From Amyelois transitella (taxonomy: Eukaryota; Arthropoda; Insecta; Lepidoptera; Pyralidae): 64,000 nt of DNA. Below the pieces are notes generated by a model. That model searched no databases and had not been told where the DNA came from. It saw nothing but the letters and a program-made list of their open reading frames with translations. The stretch is taken from positions 5,146,001 to 5,210,000 of the forward strand of contig NC_083520.1 in NCBI RefSeq assembly GCF_032362555.1, read 5' to 3'. This document shows positions 1 through 10,097 of this stretch, piece by piece; the stretch's first letter is position 1, and every line of letters starts with the position of its first letter. Made by a program: the position numbers and the translations under genes.

Positions 1-280
1 GAATTTCATCAAAATCAGTCTATTTGTATATTTTGTGTTGAACACTAACAAATATACCTACATACATTTTCACACTTTGTGATTATAATATTAGAAGGAT
101 AGGATAAAAAGCTTCTGCTTAATTAGGTAATTAATTTTAATTTAATCAGTGATGTTATGGTATTTGGGTAATTTGCGTCTGAAAATAGATGTTGCAACTG
201 TTTTTATATCTGAGATTTCCTACCATAAATGAACTATATGAATTTATAAGGAAGATTTTAAACGAATCCATATATTTCAG

Positions 281-1072
281 TACTGTCATGTGGGCCGTCT
301 GTCCCATGAGGTCGGCTGGAAGTACCGTGACGTGGTCCGCAAGTTGGAGGACAAGAGGAAGTTCAAGGCAGTCCACAAAGTTGCATACGAGAGGAAACTC
401 AAGGTTTGTGTTTTATAAACTGTTCTGACCAATAACAACTGTCAGGTGTAAAACAAGATATGTAAGAAGAAAAGTGACGATTTAATATAAATGCTCTCAG
501 TTCTAGTCTGGCTGCAGAAATAGTCTGCAGCCAGACTAGAACTGAGAGCCAGCCGTAGAGTAGCCAGGGATCCTGTAACTACTACTACTTAGTGGAACCT
601 TATGCCCTAGGCATAAAGTGGATATATAAAGGTCCTATGAAATACCTGGTCAACTGTTTTAGTGATCCATCCATTGTATCATGTCAGCTTTAGTCCACAA
701 GGTACCAATGTGTTGCGTTGAAGCAGTTGAGTTATTCTTTTGTATTTCCAACAACACAATAACACACAAATCTCTACTAGACTGACTGAACTGTAGAAAG
801 AACTTAATTTGTTTGTGTTTAGTTTACAAATTCAGTCAAGTGCTGTTTTATTTTGCTTATTATGATGATCAATTTTCTTACCTACATTATTTGATGTTTC
901 ATGAAAATAATACATGACTGATCCCTAACGTGAAATACAAATCCCCCTACATGGTTTAATTTTTACTAATGAGATTTTTTTTTTTCAGAAAATCACCAAG
1001 GATGCCGGCGAAAAGGTTGCAAAGGCGACAGCGCCCTTCTCTGCTGTCATCAAATCCTATGGATACAACTAA
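281..1072 (+). CDS. RpL13A: Ribosomal protein L13A, last two coding exons (5' end outside window)
   Basis: Exons 281-403 and 989-1072. The first follows a polypyrimidine-AG acceptor and reads YCHVGRLSHEVGWKYRDVV..., the uL13 C-terminal core (vertebrates have LGRLAHEVGWKYQ). It ends at a GTTTGT donor. The second follows an acceptor with a long T tract and reads KITKDAGEKVAKATAPFS...YGYN before TAA. Both exons are phase 0 and join without a frame change (69 residues visible). The product is a cytosolic large-subunit ribosomal protein. An AATAAA polyadenylation signal lies at 1093-1098. Positions 1-280 are upstream intron. Upstream exons are not in the window. Confidence 0.95.
494..548. repeat. 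Perfect 25-bp inverted repeat in the last RpL13A intron
   Basis: The left arm 494-518 and right arm 524-548 are exact reverse complements, separated by a 5-nt loop (AATAG). The arms carry CTGCAG next to the loop. Transcribed, this would form a 25-bp hairpin inside the intron. Confidence 0.9.
858..925 (+). ncRNA. Weak box C/D snoRNA candidate in RpL13A intron
   Basis: ATGATGA (box C-like) at 862-868, TGATGTT (C'-like) near 890, and CTGA (box D) at 918-921. Ribosomal protein introns, RpL13A in particular, host C/D snoRNAs in many animals. No convincing terminal stem brackets the boxes and no D' box is seen, so this is only a candidate. Confidence 0.2.
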
Positions 1073-1557
1073 GACTAAGAATATTTTACAAAAATAAACC
1101 TTTGGTTGCCCAAACTGTGATTTTATTACAATATCCTGTCCCTTTTGGTTGAAATTTAAACCAAGGCCAATGTCTGTATAGCTCTAGAATTAAAATAATA
1201 TTACTATGCCTCTCTCGGAATTCGATTTAATCTTGACGTGATGAATGGGAGTATGTGTAGATGCTTCCAAACCTGAGACAAAATGAATCTTCAAACAATA
1301 AATGAACGAGTATGTAATAATCGCGTAATAAATCCCATTTATCTCGTGCCGTTAAAACTCATCGAATCATAGGTCGAATTGTGATATTCATTCTTTTTTG
1401 ATGTCTGTTGAAAATCATAATAATATATTATATCTGTTAAATAAAGTTTGTATTATGGAGAACTGCCGTTTAGGGTTCTAAATACTCAGGTTTCGGTTTT
1501 TGATGTTTCAATACATGCCAACTATTTAGTCCAACATACAATATGTTTGAAGAATAC

Positions 1558-1778
1558 ATAAAGATATGTTATCACGTTAATACCCCTTGCGGGGAAGACG
1601 AGAGCCAACAGTCTTATAACGACTGAATTGAGATTCAAAAAGTGACAGGCTGCTAGCCCATCGCCAGCAAAAAAAAAAGTCCCAAGTTTATTCGCTTTTC
1701 CTTTAATCGCCTTTTTATGACATTTACGGGAAAGTGGTCCTATTCGTCCTATAGTGCCGGAAACCACACACAGTGCCT
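1558..1778 (-). mobile_element. SINE-B family copy, diverged
   Basis: Read on the minus strand it matches the near-complete copy at 18736-18993: a 5' part resembling TGTGGTTTCCGGCAC, then GGCGAT, then the segment AGCCAACAGTC... and CCCCGCAAGG. Internal poly-A expansion and several differences suggest an old copy. Confidence 0.7.
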
Positions 1779-2123
1779 TGCGGTTCTCTCACGTATACTT
1801 ATTTCTTTTGATTTGACACATTTTACATAATATGTGTATCTATATAAAGGTTAAGCTGCCTGGCTGGGTTTATGCTGTATGAAGTAATTTTTATTAAAAA
1901 TGTAAGTCAAAAGCCAAAAATAGATTCCTTATACATTGACGTCATAGGAGTTCAATTTATGGGGGGCCCATTTGCAGCTCCAGCGGGTCTGATCAGATAA
2001 ATCTTTTTACGCGCTGGGGACAAATCTGCCGGCGCAGCTGTGGCCGGCGATAACGAACGAATTATAGCAGGACTCAAAACTTCTTGATACTATAGTCAGG
2101 AAAATTAAAATCCACAATGATTA

Positions 2124-2287
2124 TGAAGTTAGAATTATGTAAGTTGGCTCTGTCAACCCCGCAAGGGATATATACCTGATTATATGTATGTATGTATGTA
2201 AGTTCGATTTTGTTGCATTATTTTTTTTAAGTTCTTATACTTGCAAAAATATTGTAACATAATCGAACTTACATAATTCTAACTTCT
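2124..2287. mobile_element. Foldback (MITE-like) element interrupted by a SINE-B fragment
   Basis: The arms GAAGTTAGAATTATGTAAGT and its reverse complement face each other. The inner continuation TTCGATT.TGTT also pairs, giving about 34 nt per arm with about 3 mismatches. The left arm is split by a 3' SINE-B fragment (about 2146-2198) flanked by the direct repeat TATGTAAGTT, consistent with a target-site duplication. Confidence 0.65.
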
Positions 2288-2409
2288 AAACTTTACTTAA
2301 ATAATTTAATGAAGTCTAATCAGCTACCTACTAAAAGAAAAAAAAACATTAACTCACTTTATTTTGTTACCTACCTAATAAGATGAATTTAACTCCCATA
2401 AAATTATTA

Positions 2410-2640
2410 CAGAGAAGTTGATGATTGTACCTGGTAACACTCACAAAGGTTACCAGGCCACCAGCATTATCTTCTCTTGTGACACATATCTTGAGTCCTC
2501 ATTGCCTGTATGTGTCCTCCCTGGTGAGGAGCTCTGATTCTGCTTTTGACTTAAATCCAGGATTGGTCAAATAAGCGATAAGCGACCCCCTGTCTTACCT
2601 CCGTAACACTGTTAACAGGGAAACCTAATAAAGCTTGGTA
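2410..2640 (-). repeat. Degenerate family-A dispersed repeat
   Basis: On the minus strand it resembles the family-A copies at 7077-7300 and 41900-42115 (AACAGGGAAACC / ACCTCCG / TGGTGAGGAG blocks). Strongly diverged. Confidence 0.4.
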
Positions 2641-2782
2641 ATTATCTAAATAACACTACTCAAGTATTAAGATTGATCAGTCGGTGTTCAAAAATACTGT
2701 AGCGTGGCCCAGCGTAGGTTGTTTCAAATTGAATGCGTTCTAGCGCATAATAAACGTTCAATGAAAGTAGCCGTCGAACCAG

Positions 2783-2789
2783 TATAAAA
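2783..2789 (+). promoter_or_regulatory. TATA box of the arginine-rich repeat protein gene
   Basis: TATAAAA at 2783-2789. About 25-30 bp downstream lies an initiator-like CTCATCATTCC near 2810, which fits a tightly regulated, high-output arthropod promoter. The coding start follows at 2896. Confidence 0.65.
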
Positions 2790-2895
2790 CGATGTGTCTG
2801 CCAACTAGCTCATCATTCCAGAAGCATCCTTCTCAGGTCCACATCTATCTCTGAAATCGCGAAGAGGATACTCATAATAAGGCCATACAGTTACT

Positions 2896-5800
2896 ATGTA
2901 TAAGTGGAGTTTACTGCTACTTGCGTCTGCCGCAGTGTTTCAGCCTATTGCGTCCTTCACCGAGCACAAGCTCGTCGATGGAAGGCAACAGTGTTGTGAT
3001 CACCAGCCGCAATTACTGCACCGAGACACAAGGCTCTCCGTGTATGGAGCCATTGACAAAGTATCCCAAGAAGACCGTTTGAACAACAGGTATGCGGTGC
3101 CGGCAACAAGCTATGAAGTAAGGAGCGCTGAATCTAAAGTGTCACGTGTGACAGAAAGTCCAGGTTCCAGATTAGTCACCAGCCGAACTGGTAGAATATC
3201 CCAATTCTCCCGTCAAGCTGCTGACGGGAGTGATTTTCGCGGACAAAGTGGCACACGTTCCAGCTGGATCTCAAACCAGAAAGAACGCAACTTGCGAGAA
3301 AACCGATTAATAAGATCGAGGGATGCCACAGCACGAAGTGCCAACGAGCGACGTTTCCGAGTGTCGGTGGATATTCGGCAAGAACCTCGTTTTACCAGAG
3401 ATACTGATAACATCCACAATAATCGAGCAATCAGGGAGAATAGAAACATACTTCAAAGTGCGGGAAATGACGTAGACCGGGCTAACATTTGGAACAGCCG
3501 AATTCTTAGGGAGACTTTAGAACAAAGCGTTCGCGATATCAGCCGTACTAGGCTTCCTGTAGATAGGTCTATGATGGCGGACGAGAATAGGCGAGTTGTA
3601 AATGACGCTAGGATCCGCAAAGTCAACTTCAATCGTCATATGATTAGAGAAATGTCTTACGAAAAAATGAGTGTTCGTCAAACTCCTGAAATCAGACGTG
3701 TTACTAATGACCATCGAAGAGAGCAAACGCGTGAGGATTTTAGGAAAGAAGATCGTGTTGAAGCTGTCACTGGTCGTCGATTTGCAGTATTTTCTGTAGG
3801 AGGGCGTCAATCTCCTAGTTACTCCAGGTCTGATAGAGAACTTCGGCAAACCCCTTATGTCGGTGATCGTAGAACCGTAAGGTCTGTTAAAAGCTCATTT
3901 ACTAGAAATTTCAATGGAGAACGTCGTCAGTTCGTACCGAAGTCATTGGATTCTCGATCAAATCCAGTTTTATCATCACTGGAAACCAGGACTTTTCTTG
4001 AGCGCAGATATGTGGACGAAACAATGAATGTTCGCTCAAAAAATATAGAACGACACAACAGAGATATGACAAATCATGAACGTTTCAAAACACAAATGAC
4101 AAGAATTGACGAGCGAAGAAACTCTCTATTAGATGAACAAGAACGCAAACAAATTAGAAGATCCACTGTGGAAAGGATGGAAGCTAAACGTAGCCGTCGC
4201 GAAACTCGTGACATATCTTCAGCAAGGCAAGGTTCGGTTGAAAGTCTAAGATTCGGACGTCGAGACACAAGATTTGACAATAGAGCCGAGACTAGAAACC
4301 AGAGGAGCTTTTCACCAAATCAACAAGATCGCAGATCCTCTGACCGACACATGGAGCGAAACAACAGCGTTCGTGACGGAATGACTTTAACAAGACAAGT
4401 ACGCTCGGTAAAAGATCTACGGTTAGAACGTCGAGACATTCGGTTTAATATTAGGGCCGAGAAGAGATCTAACAACTATGAGTTAGAAAGTTCATTGAAT
4501 GAACGTCAAGAAAATCCTAGATTTACTAACCGACGAATGGAACTTAGCCGTCGTGAAGCTCGTGAGAGGGTGACTCTAACAAGACAAGCACGATCGGTTG
4601 AAAACCTAAAATTTGACCGACGAGACACAAGATTTGCCAATAGAGCCGAGACTACTACTAGAAACCAGAGGAGCTTTAACAATATCAATGAGTTGGAAAG
4701 TTCATTGAATGAACAACGTCAAGAAAATCGTAGATCCACTGGCCGACGAATGGAACTTAGCCGTCACGAAGCTCGTGAGAGGGTGACTCTAGCAAGACAA
4801 GCCCGCTCGGTTGAAAACCTAAGATTTAACCGAAGAGACACAAGATTTGCCAATAGAGCCGAGACTACTACTAAAAATCAGAGGAGCTTAACCAATATCA
4901 ATAACGTAGACATACGAAGGAATTCACGAAATGTACAAGAACGTCAGGAAAATGGCAGATCCACTGAACGACTTATGGAACGAAGCCGAAATGATGCCCG
5001 TGATGGCATTCCTTTAACAAGACAAGCTCGCTCGATGGAAAATCTACGATTTGATCGCAAAGACACAAGGTTTGCGAATAGAATAGAGACTAAAAACCAA
5101 AGGAGCTCTGGCGATTCCGATTTAGGAAGATCGTGGAATGAACAAGAACGTCGAGAAAATATCAGATTCATGGATAGACAATTGGAACGAAATCGTCCCC
5201 AAACTTTTGACAAGATGACTTTAGCAAGGCAAGTACGTTCGGTTGAAAGCCTAAGATTTGACCAACGAGACACAGGATTTGCCAATAGAGCCGAAACTAG
5301 AAATCGGAGGAGCTCTAACAATATTCGTGTCGTGGACGTACAAAGGAATTCTCGAAATATACAAGAACGTCAGGAAAATCGCAGATCCACTGAACGACTT
5401 ATGGTACGAAGCCGAAATGATGTCCGTGATGGCATTCCTTTGACAAGACAAGCACGCTCGATGGAAAATCTACGATTTGATCACCGAGACACAAGGTTTT
5501 CAAATAGAATAGAGACTAGAAACCACAGGAGCTCTAGCAATTTCGATTTAGGAGGGTCATGGAATGAACAAGAACGTCGAGAAAATATCAGATCCTCTGA
5601 TAGGCAATCGAAACAAAGCCGTCCCCAAGCTTATGGGAGGACGACTTTAGCAAGGCAAGCTCATTCGGTTGAAAATCTAAAGTCTGAGCGCCGAGACACG
5701 AGATATGCCAATAGAGCTGAAAGTAGAAACCAGAGGACCTCTAGCCGTTTCGAAGAAAGGTCCGAATTACGGCTACCTGCGAAATTAGAAATAGATGTAA

Positions 5801-6492
5801 GTCGCACTCGTGAAACTCCCATGAGCGATGACCGAGTTCGGGAAATACGAAATAGGCAAGTCCGAAACGCACGAATCGCTGACAGGAGTGAGACTCGTTC
5901 CCGACTGGCGTTAGCAGAAGTTGCAAGATTCCGAAATGAGTTCGCGAGCACGAAGGGCACGAAGCAGTCGTTCGTCTTGAATTGGCAGCACCTGTTCTAT
6001 ACTCTACAAGGGATTTACCTTTGTGGCGTTATCGTGACCATGATGAAGGAAAACCCTAGCAGTCACAAAACAAGGTAGGTAATGTTCAGTATATAAATCC
6101 CAACTAATAAATGCGAATCCTTTTCGCGCGTTATCTGCTAAACCAATTTCTTTCAAATTTGCCTTTATATTATTAAGAGTCTAGAGAAAGAAATAGGGTA
6201 CTATAGATTCCGTGCGATTTGGGAAGATCCTGTATTATTTTGTAGGTGGCGCTGATCTCGCGAGGGCGAAGCTGCTGGTAAAAGCTAGTGTTTCCTTTTC
6301 GTTTCACATTTTTGGCTCAAATCTACTTCTGTGATCCTGTGGTCCATAAATATTCGTATTTATTTTGTGTTAATACCGACCATAAATATAATAGTTTATC
6401 AATTTTTGTTTTGTGGTAAATTAATAAATAATCAAAATGTTTGTTTCAGATCTTGGTGGGGACTATCCACAAAGGCTATCAAAGTTGATTAA
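2896..6492 (+). CDS. Secreted arginine-rich repeat protein, unrecognised (1073 aa)
   Basis: Exons 2896-6074 and 6450-6492. The donor AG|GTAGGT and acceptor TTTCAG|A join in phase and add a 14-residue ending, RSWWGLSTKAIKVD. The start gives a clear signal peptide (MYKWSLLLLASAAVFQPIAS). The body is dominated by Arg, Ser, Asn and Glu. From about residue 439 to 945 it consists of eight units of roughly 60-75 residues with the core TLARQARSVENLRFDRRDTR, then FANRAETRNQRSS, then a NEQRQENRRSTxR block. Near the C-terminus is one hydrophobic stretch (about residues 1034-1050, LFYTLQGIYLCGVIVTMM) that could anchor or associate with membrane. Cysteines are nearly absent. AATAAA lies at 6590-6595. I do not recognise the family. 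A structural secretion (silk, egg coat, cuticle, gland product) is inference from the signal peptide, repeats and TATA promoter. Confidence 0.85.
6098..6288 (+). mobile_element. Short Helitron-like element (191 bp)
   Basis: Starts A|TCCCAACTAATAAATGCGAA and ends with a GC-rich block then AAAGCTAG|T. This is the A|TC...CTAG|T signature shared with other copies here. It lies in the single intron of the arginine-rich gene. Confidence 0.55.
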
Positions 6493-6676
6493 ATTTTTGT
6501 GAGATCTCTATGTAATGTTTGCTTATTAAAATATGTATTTGATGTTATAATTGCATCCATGTTGTTAGTTGTAATGTAGATTTAGACTTAATAAATGTGG
6601 TGATATAATCATAAATAACTTATCATTTCCTCTATCCTTACTTCCTTCAGTATAATAATAAAAGAAAAACATCTGA

Positions 6677-6682
6677 TTTATT
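6677..6682 (-). terminator. Polyadenylation signal of CacyBP
   Basis: AATAAA on the minus strand, 239 bp past the CacyBP stop. It lies within 100 bp of the AATAAA (6590-6595) of the converging arginine-rich gene. Confidence 0.55.
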
Positions 6683-6920
6683 TTTAATTTTTTTTTATTA
6701 TTGCAAGTATGATACACTAGCTAAACTAAACAAGGTTACACATCACATACTTTTGGAATCAAATTGGAAAGACTGATACTGAGACTTATATGTCTACAAA
6801 ACATAATACTTCAAAAAACACATGGCGTTTGTGGCATTCAAATAAAAAATTATAATAGTAGTTACAAGTACACTTAAAACTTAACCATATGAAATTAATA
6901 TAAACTTACAAACCAGGGAT

Positions 6921-9036
6921 CTAAAGGTCTAATGTATCAGTTTTCTTTTTATGCTGGCCTTCATACCAAGCCTTTGAAATCATCCTCTTCATTTCATCAT
7001 CACCAGTTTCATACCTGGAATTAGAAATTTATTATTTCCTTTCACGGAGAACAACTACATATGTATATGATGCTCTTACGGTGAGGGAAAACATCGTGAA
7101 TAAACCTGCACATTCATGCAACCCGATGATCCATCCAATGCGGGTTAGGTTTCCTTGCAAAGGGTATGGAGGTCAGATGGTAATCGCTACCTGTATAAAC
7201 CTGACTCACCCAATTCAGGGTCCATGTTCAAAGGCATACCACGGGGCTCCTCTTCAGAGTGGTGAGGATGCAACCGGGACTAAATCCAGGGGGAAGACAG
7301 AGAACAACAATATCATTATAACTATGCTCTAATTGCATTCTAAGGATGTGACCTGGATGGTTTCACGCCCTTCATATTCAATAGTATGAGTGTTGTAAAA
7401 GGTGTCTTAGATAATAAGGACTTTCATAAAGTGCAACAACAATGATCGGCATTAGGTTTCCTGTTTACATGATCCACAAATTCAGATTGGAGTGGCTTTA
7501 TGACAATTGATTCACTCTTGATTTGCGAGATGATGAATGTTGGTCACTTTTTGTTTCATATCAGAATAAAGTCAATGTAGGGTAGGGCTAATAAAAATTA
7601 GTGGTAACTGTCTTATAACACAGTTCCATAATTAAGCCACCCAACTAAACATAGCCTTGTGAGTAGTGAGATGTGACTATTGGCTCTATCTACCCTGTAG
7701 GATGATAAAGATATGTATGTTGATTATGAATTTGAGATCAAAATCAGAAAGGACAAGGCAGGAACAAACAAGAACATTGATAATAAGCTGCATTATATAT
7801 AATTTTCACTCACATATTCTTCATAAGGCTCATGATAGACTCCTGAGGATCTTTCTTTTCCATGTCATCAGTCTTGAAGCGGTTGTTTCGTTGGTCTTCA
7901 AACTTCTTCTCAATTTCTGTCATATGTGACCATTTCACATTTTGCTGCTGTTTTGCCAAGAATATGACAACACGGTCTAGAAAGAATATATTATAAGACT
8001 TATTCATAATTCCTCAACAATTTTTTTCTTAATATTAGTGAGCATATGAATGAGAAGCACCATATTAATGAGATACATAATAAGGAATTTTGGAAATTAA
8101 TCTCCAAAATTAGAGACTGGAAGACATTTTTGGCTGAAACTCCAATTCAATTTTTTTTGTTATTAAAAACTTGTATGTATAGTCTAGTTACCTAAACTTA
8201 GTCCAGTTGACTACACAGTCAGATATGCAAATAGAATGTAGCAAATACCAAAAATAATAGGATAATTAATAAACCCATAGGAAAACTAATTCTTACCAGT
8301 CTTTTGTTTCCAATGGCTATCTGCAATGTTGATAGGCTCCAGAAGTTTGTTGATGACCAGCAGGTAATCTTTATTGTCCAAGTCATCCACGTGGAGTTCC
8401 ATGGAGCGCTCTGTCAACTTGCAGTATACCTGTTCCTTTGGCACTGTGTGGACATTCTTCAGAGTGACAAACACTTGGATGTACTTGTCGGACTGATCCC
8501 AACCTGTGAACATGTTGAAATTCTAAAGAAACAGCAAAAATCTAATATACATACATATGGTCACATCTATATCCCTTGCGGGTAGACAGAACCAACAGTC
8601 TTGAAAAGACTGAATGTTACATATACATACCTATAATCAAATATAGACGATAGTTTTAAAAAGACTGAAAGGCCACATTTAGCTGTATGTAATATATAGA
8701 GTATAAAATAGTTGAATACTAACCATATCCATTTAATTTTATCTGGTATCTCTTGTTTTGAGCCGGCGTTGAAGTGGTAGGGACAGGTGACACTTCCATA
8801 GGACAGGCTTGAGAGTTTTCATTTTCTTTGAGGGAAATCCACTCTGTTTCCAATTTTCGGACCTCGAGAGACAAAATATCTTGCACCTTCTTGCGTTTGG
8901 CTTGCTTTAATAACGCATTTAACTCGTCGATGTCACCTCGCAACTAAAAAGAATATGTTTGAGAAACGAACAAACAAAAATCTACCAATTTCTGCCCTGT
9001 CGGTACTATACTCACCTCCTTCAATTTTTCAGACAT
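6921..9036 (-). CDS. CacyBP: Calcyclin-binding protein / Siah-1-interacting protein
   Basis: Coding exons in transcript order: 9016-9036, 8724-8943, 8297-8503, 7814-7976, 6921-7014. All junctions are GT-AG and phases agree, giving 705 nt and 234 residues (human 228). The N-terminal helical region starts MSEKLKE-LRGDIDELNALL. The CS domain begins about residue 80 (GYGWDQSDKYIQVFVTLKNV) and runs to about 165. The SGS region (about 175-234) contains KKDPQESIMSLMKNMYETGD and ends AWYEGQHKKKTDTLDL. Family knowledge: a scaffold linking Siah1, Skp1 and S100 proteins in ubiquitin-dependent beta-catenin turnover, cytosolic and nuclear. The 0.8-kb last intron holds a family-A repeat. Confidence 0.95.
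7077..7300 (+). repeat. Family-A dispersed repeat
   Basis: Near-complete copy in the last CacyBP intron: GTGAGGGAAAACATCGTGAA ... CCTGCACATTCATGCAAC ... GGTTAGGTTTCC ... GTGGTGAGGATGCAACCGGG. The same order of blocks recurs at 19690, 20510, 23400, 41900 and 46300. Confidence 0.7.
8545..8676 (-). mobile_element. SINE-B family 3' fragment
   Basis: The minus-strand tail TATGTATGT precedes, on the plus strand, ATATCCCTTGCGGGTAGACA, then AACCAACAGTCTTGAAAAGA. A partial second block (AAAAAGACTGAAAGGCCAC) follows, so two fragments are juxtaposed. Lies in CacyBP intron 2. Confidence 0.65.
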
Positions 9037-9299
9037 TTTGATCGATGATTATGTCGATTGATAGAAAATATGAATGGAATGATAATTCTTAGTAAGTTAT
9101 TCTTCGCCTTGTTGACTCTTTTGTCTTGTAAGATATCAAGTTGTGTTTTTTAACGAATGCGAGAAAATCTGGAAAATACTGGAATCTTGTCTTGCTTCCT
9201 TGATTGATGTCTTGAATTTGTAGGTTATGAACTTATTTAATGACATTGACAGTTGTTAATGACAGTTACTCTTGGAAATCCAATGGAAAATGGAAATCA

Positions 9300-9950
9300 A
9301 AATAAAAGTTGCAAAAGAATAAATTTATATTTGCATAGAAACATAATAACATGAGTACAACAAGGTCTTGAATTTTTATACCAGATCTTCATATAAGAAT
9401 CGTAATATATCCTCTAAATAAAAAAGAAAAGGATGTATGGAGTTTATACGTATGGAGAGTACTAACGTAGTACCTAGCTAGGTACATAAAATTACGCTTC
9501 TTTCCCGGACCGGAGATAGGCAGCGAAATTTATAACTTGCCACAATTCCTCCTTGCACACTTTTTGCGCCATATCCACATTCATAACTTTCTTCAGGAAG
9601 CTCGTCGCGCGTCGTATTTGCGAAAAATCTGTATTATTTGTAGGTGGCGCTAAATTCGCTGGGGCGCCGTGAAAACTAGTTTATTTATATACCTACCTTT
9701 TAAAGGGAAATGATCACTATACTTGTGTACATAATTTATTTATTACTCTAAAACGTATACAATAAAATCAAAGTCTTTTTTTAAATGCTTAACGATTTAA
9801 CATATTAACGTCTATACCATGTTGTTTTAATAAATGTTATGTTTCTATATATACAGTTACTGTAAAACAGAAAATCTTTTTGCATGGTAATTTAAAAGTC
9901 AGCAAAAATGGTATAACAGAATACTCAAGTTTCAGTTATATTTTCAAATC
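9300..9950. other. Intergenic DNA between CacyBP and ING3
   Basis: No exon seen. It contains a family-D repeat fragment (about 9490-9610; CTTCTTTCCCGGA ... ATCCACATTCATAACTTTC, also at 41680-41800) and a Helitron-like 3' end (about 9632-9679) finishing GAAAACTAG|T. Confidence 0.55.
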
Positions 9951-10097
9951 TACAAGAGATCACATTATTTTAATAGTTGCTAAAACAAATTAGGAATGCG
10001 CTGCTGATTGCCTGGTGGTCGAAGTATTTTCCGCCGGAATTATGTATTTTTTTCCCACGGGAACAAAGCCAGGAGCAGTAGCACAGTAGGAATAGAT

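Larger units (their letters stand above)
1099..2780. other. Intergenic DNA with repeats
   Basis: No coding exon seen. It contains a minus-strand SINE-B copy (about 1558-1778), a foldback element with a nested SINE-B fragment (2124-2287), and a degenerate family-A repeat (about 2410-2640). Confidence 0.6.

Noticed and set aside
1-280. Additional RpL13A exon or snoRNA at the left edge
   Set aside because: No exon-like frame with splice sites was found. The GTGATGT/CTGA pair near 150-180 is too close and lacks a stem.
5000-5700. Arg-rich protein as a neuropeptide-type precursor
   Set aside because: Basic residues are everywhere rather than bracketing short conserved peptides, and there are no Gly amidation sites.
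3213-5960. Several open frames of 60-125 codons on the minus strand within the arginine-rich gene
   Set aside because: They are by-products of the repetitive, Arg-codon-rich sense strand. They have no start context, splice partners or recognisable domains.
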